33,892 nucleotides of DNA from Scleroderma bovista (GCA_037178675.1 JAYMGJ010000505.1:1-33892), one strand, 5' to 3'; numbered from the stretch's first letter, positions 1 through 9,403 are shown. Notes: generated by a model from the letters alone, not told the origin. Numbers and translations are program-made.

Positions 1-1291
1 TGGCGACCCGGAGCCCCAGACGAACACCCCCACCACGTCGAGGGCGCTCTCTTCGAACGAACGCTCAAGTTTAGATGAGGTATGTATGCTCGGGTAGGGA
101 GCAACAGCGTGCAGGGGATCGACACCAAGCTCAGAGCACGCTTTCTCCATACGTGCAACCACAGCACTACGCCATACGCCACACGGCCGTTCTTCTACAC
201 CTCCAATCACGGTAGCGGCGCGCGATTCAGGTAAGGGGATGTGACAAGCATCACTAGGGAGCGCGTCGGGTATATCTGGAATAACACTAATCCGCGGAGT
301 TGGTTCAACAACGGATGGAAGGCGAAGAGAAAGATCCATAGGGAAACTCGATGGTCCTGCAGCAGGTTCTTGAAGCCCTGGTAACTGTGGGATAACAGGC
401 ACATCCACCTGAGGTCGGAGAGGTGGGGTAACATCAACCCAGTCGTCAGGTATTGTGGGTGGATCTCGACTTGTTGGACCATCCATTTCTAAAAGTATCG
501 ATGTGTTGTGTAATTCGGCTGTTGGAAGAGATTGAGTATGTACGTGGGGTGTGGGGACATTACTGGTATCCGTGTGCTGAAACTGCGCATCGATTCTTGT
601 GGGTATAAGTGCTGGGGAAGGGCCCGGAGACATCACAATGCGTCCGCGAAGGGTAGTAACGTCTGTCTCGGTTTCTGACCATCCAGATGAATCGGGGAAG
701 GTGCCTGGGGGAGTTCGACCAGGCCGCCGTGAGGGTCCAGGCATAGGTGTTCTTTCGGGAGCGGGTGACTGAGCGGGAGTGGCTCTGTCACTCCGTATCG
801 AGACGACGGTCGATGGGGTGCGCTTATATGAGAAGAGGCGTACGGTGGGCATATCGTTTTTGATTCTGATGTCTGGTACGGCTCGTTTGATGTGACGCGC
901 TTCTCTGCGCACTCGTCGATATAGACGTCGCAGACCTAAGTCACGCCAAACATTGGGGGCAATGTCTGCCAGGAGCATCCCCACTACCGTCCACAATGCG
1001 ATAAGCGCCATACGTGACAGGGACTGAGTGAACAAGAAGTCGACGAACACCCGGAAACCCAATGCAATATATGGGTCAAAGGAACGAGGCATCCTCCGCA
1101 CAAAATGGTTCAGAACAACACCCTCCCATAGGCCAACAAGGACACCTGCACGTTTAAAAAAAAATGACAACATGAAGCACGGCAAATGATATGGATACGG
1201 TGGACGCACCTCCTAGTCTGTGGTCATCGGTAGCCACATCGACGACTACCCGCAAACCAAGCCCTACCGCGATTGCGAGGACACTTTCCAT
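1..1291 (-). CDS. Predicted fungal membrane protein of unknown function, C-terminus beyond window
   Basis: I read two exons: 1210-1291 and 1145 down to the window edge at 1. The 64-bp intron (1146-1209) has GT/AG ends, and the reading frame continues exactly across it, giving 409 codons without a stop. The start at 1291 gives MESVLAIAVGLGLRVVVDV, a hydrophobic N-terminus. A second membrane segment lies around MALIALWTVVGMLLADIA, followed by a basic stretch (GLRRLYRRVRREARHIKR) and then a long Pro/Ser/Thr-rich, probably disordered and cytosolic tail. The layout matches uncharacterised membrane proteins that recur in agaricomycete genomes, but I know no function for them. The protein is incomplete here because the gene runs off the left edge. 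The downstream neighbour on the same strand starts far away, so no shared regulation is evident. Confidence 0.6.
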
Positions 1292-1632
1292 AGACGTCAC
1301 CGAAGATATCACATGCCCGGAATACGAGACGGAGGTCGAGAACGAGCGGACGGACGCCACGGTGATAGAGGGTGATGGGATCGTATACGACGAGAGCGAT
1401 ATTCACAATTTTCTGATCAGAGTCCAGTGGAGCATCAGTGGTGTACAAACAAGAAACACTTCGATTGTTCGCTTCTACTTCAGTTGTCCAAGTAACAGTT
1501 TGGTACATACAACAATGGTTGAGTGGTTTTAGTAAAGAAGGTCACAACAAGGAGACTACAGCTGCCAGAGCAGTATACTATGTACCAAAACATATCAAAC
1601 AAGGACCGAGATTCTACAAATGGACAGTATAA
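1292..1632. other. Intergenic interval between the membrane-protein gene and the F-box gene
   Basis: This 341-bp interval lies between the stop of the F-box gene (1633) and the start of the membrane-protein gene (1291), both on the minus strand. Short open frames on both strands overlap each other and show no recognisable family. It should hold the 3' end of the F-box transcript and the promoter of the membrane-protein gene. No clear TATA box stands out. Confidence 0.4.
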
Positions 1633-3592
1633 TTACAATGTACGATTGCATCCGAAGAACAACCAAAGTGCTGCGCCACCGAGGGACAGCATGAGTAAAA
1701 GTACCCTCACCTCTTCACCGGCAGCACTCTTTTCTAGGATCAGACCTGGCCCCTTCTTTGCCTTGGGGTAGAGGTCGATGGTGTACTTGTATTTCTTCTT
1801 GTGACGGTTGCGTACACGTGGTGTACTACCACCGGATACGATAGATGACAGGGGCATCGGTATGCCAAGCGTGGGCAGAGAAAGGGAAAAGGAACGCGAT
1901 GATCTCTCCATGCAGGCAATCGATTGCGGCAGACCATGCTCGTCTGTCCCAACTACGTAGCTCCCGGACTCCTCATAGGGATAGCCTGGCTCCCCATTAT
2001 TCATACAGATATCCGTGGCGAGTGGAATAGGGAAAGGAAGGTCAGGGGAAATGAGGGTAATGCAGAAAGTCTGCAGATGTGGATTTGAACGTGCAATGAG
2101 GGCAGCACAGGCGGACAGGGCCTCTTCGTGATAAGAACGAACGAGCGTCAGACGCAGATGACGCAGATGGGGGAGCGCGCGGATGATATTGGCAAATGAG
2201 CTCTATAATAATCATTTAGCACTTGAAACAGCTGCGGACACGAGCACACTGCACGTACAATTGTGAAAGACGACCGGCGCGCACATATGAGTTCCAGTTT
2301 TGTAAGACGGGGGCACGCAGCGACGATGGAGCGGACCAGGCTACTTCCTTCGTAGGCTGAGTGAAACACAAAGCTGACACGCAGCTCGGACAGGAACCGC
2401 AGGCCCTGTAAAACACCAGCAGCGAGTAAAGGAGCCATGTCGCGGATGACGAGCGGTTCGTCAATGGCAACGCTGGTGATCTGAGAATGAATACGAGCCA
2501 AGCCCTGCAGGTGCTCTAAAGAGCCCCCAAACCGCGTGAGGTTAGGCAGAGATTCATGGTCCAAAGATGACAAAAATGCGGGCCTGAGGGAAGTACGAGA
2601 CGTCCGCAGCATCTCCAGATGGGGATGTGCTTCGAGAAAAGCGATAAACGGCGGTTTGACTGCTCCTTCTCGAGGTTGCCAATCCAGGACAATGTCACCA
2701 AGAGACAGTGATCGGAGGTTTGGCCACCGTGCATGGCAGAGTGGGTGTACCACGGAGATTGGTAAGAAGGGCGCACCAGACATGTGGAATTCTTCAAGAT
2801 TGGGGCAACGGCGAATAAGCATTTCCCAAAGTCGGGAATCTGACAGGCACCGCAGTTCGTAAGCGCTTAAGCCCTAGATGGCCAACGAAGCACACCTTGG
2901 AAGGAGTCTGAATGATTGTCGTAAAATCCCGACTTCAAGGTCAACCTGAAGCCCCTCAAGTTCTTGAATTGGAACAACTATGGATGGTTTAATTCCAGGT
3001 GGAGACATGCCACGCCAGATACCACGTACACAGCTGTGGCTTTCTGGGAGCCTTGCCCCGTACGGCGTCCCGACGGTGTGCAGAAGTGGACATCTGGAAG
3101 ATACTCAGTCCCGACCGCTGATAGGATCAGGAGCGGTCAACTTACGACATTCGCAGCGCAAACCACATGTCGTCACACTGGGGCACCTCTTCCGCATCCC
3201 AAACAAACGTATTGAGCGCATCTAGTTTGGGTGCCAGCGTCTGCACCAAACTAGACACCCTAAAACTACGGATGTCGGGCTTGTTTGAAGTTGAAGCAAA
3301 CCGAATGACCAGCTTTTGGACGTGACGCGCGATATCTGGGTGATCATTTAACATGGAGAGTGTTGCGTCGCACTGTCCAAAGGTGTCGAGGCAGACATCG
3401 TCATAGAGAGCGGGAAGCAGGTCGAAGAAGAGACGCCTGGCCTGGAAGAATAGATGAAGAGACTGGCTTCTTCCGGGAAAGGGGCATACTACTGACCGAC
3501 GACGCGAGGCTGAGAACATCCGCTTTAAGATCGAGAAACTTGGAGACTTCGAAGAGAAGGTCTCCGGGGAGGCTAGCGAGGCCAGTAGGCAT
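1633..3592 (-). CDS. F-box / leucine-rich-repeat protein, five exons
   Basis: Exons are 3497-3592, 3146-3441, 2934-3093, 2259-2873 and 1633-2202. The introns of 55, 52, 60 and 56 bp have GT-AG ends, phases fit throughout, and the product is 578 aa. An F-box lies near residues 5-45 (LASLPGDLLFEVSKFLDL, then ARRLFFDLLPALYDDV across intron 1). Irregular leucine-rich repeats follow (CPNLEEFHMSG, WPNLRSLSLGD, LPHLRHLRLT). The C-terminus, with SAAGEEVRVLLLMLSLGG, ends in a hydrophobic helix common to many agaricomycete F-box proteins. F-box proteins tether substrates to the SKP1-CUL1 ubiquitin ligase; the LRRs would choose the substrate, which is unknown. The third intron (2874-2933) is the least certain because another donor upstream (2946 area) would also keep frame. 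The family is greatly expanded in mushrooms, so no orthology is claimed. Confidence 0.82.
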
Positions 3593-4143
3593 ATCTGTGG
3601 GGTTACTACTGGCTAAGCGATGACGTATACTTGAACTGCTACAAAGTTGATGCATCAGAACAGTGTGTGTAAGGACTGGAGGATACAAGAGAGCGTGAAA
3701 CAGTGAACTAGTGTGGAATAGCGCCTGCGCAGATTTATTAGCTGCTTTTTCAGGTGCCACGGTTGTCGCGGTGCATAACATGTCACAGATTAGACTTTTT
3801 TGAAGACAAACACGCATCCCAGGTGAGTCTGACAGCAAGACAATAAGGATTGGCGCAACAAGCGAAAGAATGGAAGCAAAAGGGCTAGCTAGCCTCGAGG
3901 AAAGCGACGAACATATTATATTTAACCAATGGATATGTAAGTAGAACAAAACTCATTAGACAGACTCGTTACTGCAGAAAACATGGCGGCAGCTTTCAAA
4001 AAACCACCGTGGTGTCTTTTTCGGGTTCTATTGACCCGATACCGCCGGTGCAAGTGAATGTGAGCAGAACCTGCTGTTTGTAGACAAGCACCGTATACAC
4101 GGGGAACCGAGGCCCAGCGGCGATGAAGCAGTGGGGTGTCGGC
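3593..4143. other. Intergenic interval upstream of the F-box gene and downstream of peptidyl-tRNA hydrolase
   Basis: This 551-bp non-coding interval follows the stop of the hydrolase gene (4144) and precedes the F-box start (3592); both genes are on the minus strand. The F-box reading frame stays open upstream to 3949, but the added sequence is not protein-like and the F-box itself begins right after the Met at 3592. The interval should hold the hydrolase 3' end and the F-box promoter. Confidence 0.4.
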
Positions 4144-4819
4144 TCAAGTAACCTGGTTCCTAGCGACGCTTCCGAGTTCACTGCAAATCATGCCCAATCC
4201 GATGCCATTATCACCCCAATGAACAAGTTCATCATGAGACAAACGGGATAGGACATATTCTGATGCGTCGATGTCTCGCTCCCGCCCAATCCCGATACGG
4301 AGCCGGTAGAAGTCAGCGTTGGCACCGAGAGCACTAATCACGCTTCGAACACCATTATGTCCGTTGGCGGAACCTCCAAACTTGACGGACAAAACCTTTG
4401 TCTTGTGGTCGAGCGAGTCATGAATGACGACCATCGAGCGACGGAACCCGACCGTGCTGCGGAGAGCTTTCGCAACGGATGGTCCAGTGATGTTCATCAG
4501 CGGTTCTGAAGCAGGTCAGGCGGTAACGAAGCACTCATAGAGAACGCACATACTAGGTTTGAAAAGCGACAACGAAACAGTGCCATCAGAGAGCAAGACG
4601 TTCCCCTGTCCAATGAAACCTCCCAGGGATCTGTCCAGGTCCATGCGAATGCCGAACCTCATAGCCAGAGCATCGACAATGTAGTGGCCAACACTATGAA
4701 AGTCGAAGTGGTCAATATGTACTTGCAATATTCCTTGTCATGGCGTACCTGTGGCGAGTCTTGGGGTGGGGTATGTTGCCCAGGCCAACCACGAGTACCC
4801 GTGGAAGCCTAGCAGACAT
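4144..4819 (-). CDS. Peptidyl-tRNA hydrolase (bacterial Pth type), three exons
   Basis: The enzyme cleaves the ester bond of peptidyl-tRNAs released during abortive translation and so recycles tRNA; in fungi this form is usually mitochondrial or cytosolic. Exons are 4749-4819, 4554-4693 and 4144-4505, with introns of 55 bp (donor gtacgc) and 48 bp (donor gtatgt) and matching phases. The product is 190 aa, the usual family length. Family motifs are in order: GLGN (Asn15), TRHSVG (His23, the catalytic histidine), PLMNITG (Asn75), IHDSLD (Asp100, partner of the histidine) and GGSANGHNGVRS (Asn121). All these key residues are present, so an active enzyme is likely. The start at 4819 places GLGN 12 residues in, as is normal. 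It is transcribed divergently from the hypothetical gene at 4980. Confidence 0.9.
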
Positions 4820-4979
4820 GAACGATTATCAAAACGGTCCGCCAAGGAGAAACTAACATAATCGTAGTGCCCCAAGTGGCTGTGCACGATAATCATTTGG
4901 ATCTTAAGCGGAGTTGAGCGGGGTTTATAACAAATCCTTGCATCGTTCTACCAGGTTCAACGTGCCACCCCAGAGGATT
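4820..4979. promoter_or_regulatory. Short divergent intergenic region, probable bidirectional promoter
   Basis: Only 160 bp separate the start of the hydrolase gene (4819, minus) from the first Met of the hypothetical gene (4980, plus), so both must be promoted from here. No clear TATA box is seen. Some of this interval may be 5' coding sequence of the hypothetical gene, whose frame is open back to 4908. Confidence 0.45.
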
Positions 4980-5576
4980 ATGCCTTGGCCGGATGCAATC
5001 ATCGAACAATTTGAGCTTATCGATCGCTTGGAGGACGAGACAGAATACTATGGCCCATACAACACGCTCCTGAACCATCTCTTCCCCCATAAGGAACACT
5101 TCCAAGTTATTCCTCAGTTTAAGGGTTCCATATTCCCTGGATCCATCGACTTCTCCACCATATTCATTGTCCGAAAGCGAAAGTGCCCCGTGTTTTTCAT
5201 CGGGATCAAGCCGTCGGCGCATCTCGATACGCTTTCTACTCGCGAGAAAGCGGATACTCAGATGCGCCAAACATTCTTTTCCCTCGTTAACAGACACCTC
5301 GTTATCCCAAAATTGTATGGCATTAGCGCGATGGGGACCTGCTTGGCCATCTATGAATATTCAAAGGAAACGAACCGGCTCACCCCTCGCACCATTGCAC
5401 GTGATCCGAAATATGTGACTGACGTCTCTCCAGCTGATCGCTGGACTTATGAATTGTTGGAACCGGCTGGGGAGGCCAAGGTGAAAGAGTTGGTGGCGTC
5501 GATCAAAGCAATGTGTGCTGATATTGCTTGTGCGTTGTGTTCGTCCACACCTTTTTTTGATGGCTTTCTGATTTGA
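4980..5576 (+). CDS. Conserved fungal hypothetical protein (198 aa), possibly with an upstream exon
   Basis: The first Met in frame is at 4980 (MPWPDAIIEQFELIDRLEDE) and the stop is at 5574-5576. The frame stays open upstream to 4908 and the upstream residues (STRFNVPPQRIMPWPD) look protein-like, so a short 5' exon or an upstream start is possible. The motifs EYYGPYNTLL, HFQVIPQFKGS, IDFSTIFIVRKRKCPVFFI, LYGISAMGT and DRWTYELLEPAGEAKVKELV look like those of a family of about 200-aa proteins repeated in agaricomycete genomes. I know no function for it. The mixed alpha/beta pattern with a conserved acidic and lysine-bearing strand (PVFFIGIK) faintly recalls restriction-endonuclease-like folds, but this is only an impression. 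The C-terminal ACALCSSTPFFDGFLI may be a diverged end. Confidence 0.65.
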   Translation: MPWPDAIIEQFELIDRLEDETEYYGPYNTLLNHLFPHKEHFQVIPQFKGSIFPGSIDFSTIFIVRKRKCPVFFIGIKPSAHLDTLSTREKADTQMRQTFFSLVNRHLVIPKLYGISAMGTCLAIYEYSKETNRLTPRTIARDPKYVTDVSPADRWTYELLEPAGEAKVKELVASIKAMCADIACALCSSTPFFDGFLI

Positions 5577-6279
5577 CCTTCCAGAGCTGGTAATATCTGC
5601 ACCTCATTTCCACTGTATTACTTTCAAAGTTGTTGTCTGTATTCTTTGATCATGGAAGGCATGTACAGTTCAATACAGACATGTAGGTGGTTGTAAACAA
5701 CATGATTTGTAGTCAGTACTATTGCCTACCAGATACTTGGCCTCCCTGGATACTTGGCCAATATCTAAAAACTAAACTATTTCCCTAGTAATACATTTTC
5801 TGTACAGTCACAATTCATAATAAATGCACTCTTAAACCCCACAAAGTTGAATGACATGAATCCATGAAGTATTTGTTGAGATAGAAAAAACTGTGTGACA
5901 ACAAGTAAAAATCACGCTGTGATGGCCATGCTGAGTACAGCCAAAGTGGAGCATGAATTCAAGTGCAGACTGAATTCAAGCTAGGTGCTCAGCTTACAAT
6001 CACACATGCTTTTCAAATCACTGTCAAGCCCAAGGACACAACCACAACTTTCTTGAAGAACATCAAGGCACAAATGGCCAAAAATCCCGCTCTCACTCTG
6101 AATCCTCAACTTTCTGCACTGTTTGGAGAAGCCTGCTGTGCAGCAAACACACCACAGCCACTCCACTCCAGCCAATGCAGCATGACACTGAGTCAAACCC
6201 AGTAAGCTGGTCTGAGTCATGCAAGGCCATCAACTATTTATGCTCAACCTTTCATTCCAAATGGTAGTGAGCAGCCACC
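5577..6279. other. AT-rich intergenic stretch before the retroelement nest
   Basis: This is about 700 bp without a recognisable gene. A 10-bp word, atacttggcc, occurs twice close together near 5738-5762. One frame is open at 5963-6205 (80 codons), but its translation (with TTTTFLKNIKAQMAKNPALT) matches nothing I recognise. It may be the 3' end of a decayed element. Confidence 0.4.
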
Positions 6280-6359
6280 TGTCAAGTCTGGGTCTACTCC
6301 AGTAGGGGGTCCAGTCAAGTCTGGATGAAAGCAAATGAAGGAGGAGGGCAGAGGGCTGG
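6280..6359 (-). mobile_element. Old reverse LTR1 fragment, left part (outermost layer of the nest)
   Basis: The sequence beginning TGTCAAGTCTGGGTCTACTC at 6280 is the reverse complement of the 3' end of the family-1 LTR (compare 7700-7778), with several CpG-type changes. It continues on the far side of the nest at 32636-32745. The two parts are split by the solo LTR1 at 6360-32630, whose TSD is gctgg (6355-6359 and 32631-32635). Confidence 0.75.
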
Positions 6360-6531
6360 TGTTACGACCATGTCCAACTCCGGATCATATCCGGTTACTC
6401 CAGTCACATTGCAGCCCTACAGCTCAACTCCAGTCGTTCTCAGTTACTCTGGTCAACAGTCGCACAGATAACCTTCCGCTAACTACGACCCTTGGTCTAG
6501 CCCACATCCAGTCTTTACCACACTTGCCTGT
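6360..6531 (+). mobile_element. Solo LTR1, left part (split by element 2)
   Basis: The segment starts TGTTACGACCATGTCCAACT like the LTRs of element 1 and follows them to about the equivalent of 7312. There it is interrupted by element 2 and resumes at 32180. Many CCGG or CG sites of the intact LTR are changed here, for example to ccag or ctgg. The outer TSD is GCTGG at 6355-6359 and 32631-32635, a perfect match across 26 kb. Confidence 0.85.
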
Positions 6532-7147
6532 TGTCATATCCATACTTTTCCCAGTCGCAACTCCGGTCTAACCCTGGCCTGCCTGACCTCTCCTTAGGCA
6601 TAGACACAACTCTGGATCTAGTCTGGCCATCTCCAGCCCCATAGCTGCACTCCAGCTCAACTCTGGTCACTAGGTCCATCTCCACCTCAGGACTAACCCC
6701 TGTCTTCCTCTAGACAGATCCACGGTCTAACTCCTCCATGTCGGACCTGTACCTACCATTAGTCGCTACTGCGGTTTCAGTCCGGCCACTCCCTTTGTCT
6801 GGTCTGCGACCTAGCCCAACTCCGGCTCAGGTCTGCTCCTGTTCCGCTCCACTCCCTCTGATAGGTCCACCAATGGCCTTGGACATTTCCATGTCCAACT
6901 CCGGACCTTCCTCTGGCTACTCCGCCCTTCCTCCACCTGTGCACTCCCTCCGCTCTTGCACTTCCTCCGGTCCTGCACTTCCTCTGGTCCTGCACTTCCT
7001 CCGGTCCCGCTTCCTCCGGTCCTGGACATCGCTCCAGACTTAACATTAGTTAAGTCCACCTCCAACCCTTACTTGTCCTCTTCCGACCTAGTTCCCTTTA
7101 CCTACTTGTCCCTGCATCTGCTCCGTCGTCCCTGTAATCCTAGTTCC
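6532..7147 (+). mobile_element. 5' LTR2 of element 2, first part
   Basis: It begins TGTCATATCCATACTTTTCC, as do the solo LTR F (28533) and the 3' LTR (30648), and follows them until the element 1 insertion at 7148. It resumes at 15041 in register (..ctagttcc then ccgtttctg), as the uninterrupted copy at 31280 shows. Short frames inside it are present in other LTR2 copies on both strands and are not believed to be genes. Confidence 0.85.
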
Positions 7148-7380
7148 TGTTACGACCATGTCCAACTCCGGGTCTCATCCGGTCGCTCCGGTCGCGTCGC
7201 AGCTCTCTAGCTCAACTCCGGTCGCTCGTCACTTACTCCGGTCACGGACGCGCCGATAACCTTCCGTTAAGTACGACCCTTGGTCTATACTCCATTCACT
7301 CTTACTACACTTCGCCGTCTGCCCTGCCTTGACGTGAGTTCTCCGTGAACTCGATATATCCTATACCTTGTAGCATTTTC

Positions 7381-7435
7381 ACCGGACCTGACTTTATTTT
7401 ATCCGGACCTGACTTTATTTTCACCGGACCTGACC
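7381..7435 (+). repeat. Tandem CCGGACCTGAC units in LTR1
   Basis: Three copies at 7381-7400, 7401-7421 and 7422-7435 (last one short), period about 20-21 bp, lying 80-135 bp upstream of the TATA-like box. Each has a CCGG core. The same array is in the 3' LTR, while the older LTR1 at 32240-32280 has two units. They look like upstream promoter sites, by position only. Confidence 0.6.
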
Positions 7436-7474
7436 TAGTCCTAACTCCGGTCATCCCTTGTCCGCTATTAGGTT

Positions 7475-7559
7475 GTTTACTTGTCACCGTATGTACTCGA
7501 CCCTAGTTCTACTTAGTATAAGTACCCTCCAGTTTACCTTGTACACCTCAGTCTGAAAT
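7475..7559 (+). promoter_or_regulatory. Core promoter of LTR1 with predicted transcription start
   Basis: A 24-bp block (7475-7498) is identical in family-2 LTRs (31647-31670) although the LTRs are otherwise mostly different. It is followed by a TATA-like box TATAAGTA at 7517-7524. The decamer agtctgaaat (7550-7559) lies 33 bp from the TATA start, so it should be the first bases of the RNA, and it is complementary to the primer-binding site at 7781-7790. Confidence 0.65.
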
Positions 7560-7780
7560 CATCTAAGTCACTACTCCTGATCCTCTGTCCGTCTCCGTCT
7601 CTATCTCCGTCTGACCGGAACCTACGCAAGGGATCAACGCTCGCCGTCCTTGTCGTTGAATCCAAATGGTCGCAACTCCGGCCCGGGCTAACCTCTGCCC
7701 AAACCTCTGACCTCCCCTCTCGTCCGCTTTCGTCCGGACTTGACCGGACCCCCTACCGGAGTAGACCCGGACTTGACAGT

Positions 7781-7790
7781 ATTTCAGACT
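7781..7790 (+). other. Self-primer binding site of element 1
   Basis: atttcagact, two bases after the 5' LTR, is the exact reverse complement of agtctgaaat at 7550-7559, the predicted 5' end of the RNA. It does not read like a usual tRNA primer site (no TGG start). Tf1, sushi and related fungal gypsy elements prime reverse transcription with the 5' end of their own RNA, and this fits that pattern. Confidence 0.7.
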
Positions 7791-7847
7791 CACACTTGTG
7801 TGGGTTCACTATACAAACCTCGTACGCAAACTAGTTTCCATTTCCTC

Positions 7848-9299
7848 ATGACCATGACTACGCGCTCTCGCGCTCGTACTGCTGCCGCACTCGCTGAAGA
7901 AGCAGGTGCAGTAAATGATCTCCACCTTTCTGCTGCCCAGCAAGCCCTGTCTAACCGCAGGCAACCTCCGGCTTCCGTTAGCCAATTCCGGAGCTTCACA
8001 GCTCGAAACCCCACAGCGCCTCTGACTCCGCGTCGAGACGCTGCGTCTCAGAGCCTTCGTGGTTCTGCAGACCCAGGTCGCCATGAGTCCGCCTCTGGTG
8101 ATCGTTTCCCCTACCGTCGCGACCCCACTCCGGAACGTCGCGAATCCGGTCGTTTCCAATGGTTCGGCCCTGAGGATGGTCCCGGAGATGATCCGGACGA
8201 CCCCGGAGACGATAACAACAACAACAACAACGACGACGACGATGATGAATTTCTCGACGCCGCGGAGGAGCTAGACCCTGGTCTGGCTGTCTTCCACAAT
8301 CTCGCTGTCGCTGTCAACCGCCTCTCCCGCTCCTCTCGTCGTACCAGCGACTCCTCTTCCTCCCGCGCCAAGGTCCGTGAGCCGGACACCTTCGATGGCA
8401 CGGACCCCAAGAAACTCCGGACCTTCTTGGTCCAGTGCGAACTATGTTTCCAGGATCGCGCCAAAGCTTTCCGCCAAGATAGGGCAAGGGTGACGTTCGC
8501 CCAGTCCTATCTAAAAGGTATGACACTGGAATGGTTCGAACCGGACCTCCTCAACTCCGGAAATCCGGCTGACCGTCCGCGCTGGATGGACAGCTGGGTC
8601 CACTTTGTCGCAGAACTCCAAAGTACCTTTGGACCTCACGACCCAGTTGCTGATGCTGAGCACCAGCTCGAGCATCTCCGGATGAAAGACTCGTACCGTG
8701 TTACACGGTACATCGTAGATTTCAACCGTCTTGCTTCGCAGGTCCAAGACTATGGAGATGGCGCACTCCGTCGCCTATTCTATTCCGGTTTACCGGACCG
8801 TCTCAAGGATGAGATTGCACGAGTCGGGAAACCCCTGACTCTAAACGGGTTGAGAGCCCTTTGTCAAGAGATCGACGCGCGCTATTGGGAGCGCAAAGAC
8901 GAGATCTCCCGTACGACGAAGAGCCAGCCTACCTCGTCCACTCCCAAGCCCTCCAACTCCGGAGGCAACACCCCCAAGTCCGGTCAAGCCAAGACCGGCA
9001 ACTCCCCCAGCTCTGCCAACACCTCTGGCTCGTCAAAACCGACCAGCAACCAGTCCTCGTCCGGTTCCAAACCGGACTTAACCAACAAGCTTGGTAAGGA
9101 CGGGAAGCTGACTGCTGACGAGCGCAAACGGCGGCTCGAAAACAACCTCTGCATGTTCTGTGGAGGTACCGGACACTTCGCGGACAACTGTCCAAAGAAG
9201 TCCAAAAAGGCCAAGGCTCGCGCTGCGGCCGTCGCTGCTGAGTCCGGTAAAACGGACTCTACTAACTCGGGTGCCAACTCCGAGTCAAAAAAAGAGTAA
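7848..9299 (+). CDS. gag: Gag of element 1 (capsid and zinc knuckle)
   Basis: Gag packages the element RNA into cytoplasmic virus-like particles. The first Met in frame is at 7848 (MTMTTRSRARTAAALAEEAG), 70 bp past the LTR; the frame is open upstream, but that is LTR sequence. The product is 483 aa. It has a basic/Ser-rich N-terminus, an Asp/Asn low-complexity run near residues 115-142 made of AAC and GAC codon repeats, a retrotransposon gag domain near residues 192-350 (YLKGMTLEWFEPDL, FGPHDPVADAEHQL, RYIVDFNRLASQV), and a Ser/Thr/Gly linker. A CX2CX4HX4C knuckle lies at 435-448 (CMFCGGTGHFADNC), followed by a Lys-rich tail. It ends at a TAA that sits in the spacer of a -1 frameshift signal leading to pol. 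Confidence 0.92.
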   Translation: MTMTTRSRARTAAALAEEAGAVNDLHLSAAQQALSNRRQPPASVSQFRSFTARNPTAPLTPRRDAASQSLRGSADPGRHESASGDRFPYRRDPTPERRESGRFQWFGPEDGPGDDPDDPGDDNNNNNNDDDDDEFLDAAEELDPGLAVFHNLAVAVNRLSRSSRRTSDSSSSRAKVREPDTFDGTDPKKLRTFLVQCELCFQDRAKAFRQDRARVTFAQSYLKGMTLEWFEPDLLNSGNPADRPRWMDSWVHFVAELQSTFGPHDPVADAEHQLEHLRMKDSYRVTRYIVDFNRLASQVQDYGDGALRRLFYSGLPDRLKDEIARVGKPLTLNGLRALCQEIDARYWERKDEISRTTKSQPTSSTPKPSNSGGNTPKSGQAKTGNSPSSANTSGSSKPTSNQSSSGSKPDLTNKLGKDGKLTADERKRRLENNLCMFCGGTGHFADNCPKKSKKAKARAAAVAAESGKTDSTNSGANSESKKE

Positions 9300-9334
9300 G
9301 CAGCTCCCGGCCCTCCGCACAACCGGCGAGCTGC
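9287..9334 (+). promoter_or_regulatory. Programmed -1 ribosomal frameshift signal between gag and pol
   Basis: The heptamer A AAA AAA (9287-9293) is in the right register to the gag frame (tcA AAA AAA gag taa). After a 6-nt spacer holding the gag stop, a stem-loop begins: gcagctcccgg (9300-9310) pairs with ccgg-c-gagctgc (9323-9334), 11 pairs with one bulged C, loop 12 nt. Slipping back one base makes the next codon 9293-9295 and joins the pol frame, which is open from 9266. Confidence 0.85.
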
Positions 9335-9403
9335 GTTGACTCCGGAAGTGCACCCAAGGAGGCCCGCCTCAACGCGTCCGCTCTTTTCGACCCAAACTCT
9401 CTT

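Larger units (their letters stand above)
7148..7778 (+). repeat. 5' LTR of element 1 (LTR1)
   Basis: 631 bp, TG...CA ends, near-identical to 14410-15040. It holds three tandem copies of a roughly 20-bp unit with CCGGACCTGACTTTATTTT at 7381-7435, then a block shared with LTR2 (7475-7498), then a TATA-like box (7517) and the predicted transcription start (about 7550). The outer LTR1 copy near 32245-32280 has only two of the tandem units. Confidence 0.93.

Noticed and set aside
1224..1508. Minus-strand frame beginning MYQTVTWTTEVEANNR as an upstream exon of the membrane-protein gene
   Set aside because: It reads protein-like, but I found no convincing splice pair joining it in phase, and the Met at 1291 already gives a typical N-terminus.
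1191..1532. 113-codon plus-strand frame
   Set aside because: It overlaps exon 1 of the membrane-protein gene on the other strand and has no family resemblance.
5963..6205. 80-codon frame as a small gene
   Set aside because: No recognisable domain, no splice partners, and it is overlapped by an equally long frame on the other strand.
7740..7847. Upstream extension of gag into the LTR
   Set aside because: It needs a TTG start inside LTR sequence; the ATG at 7848 fits the family better.
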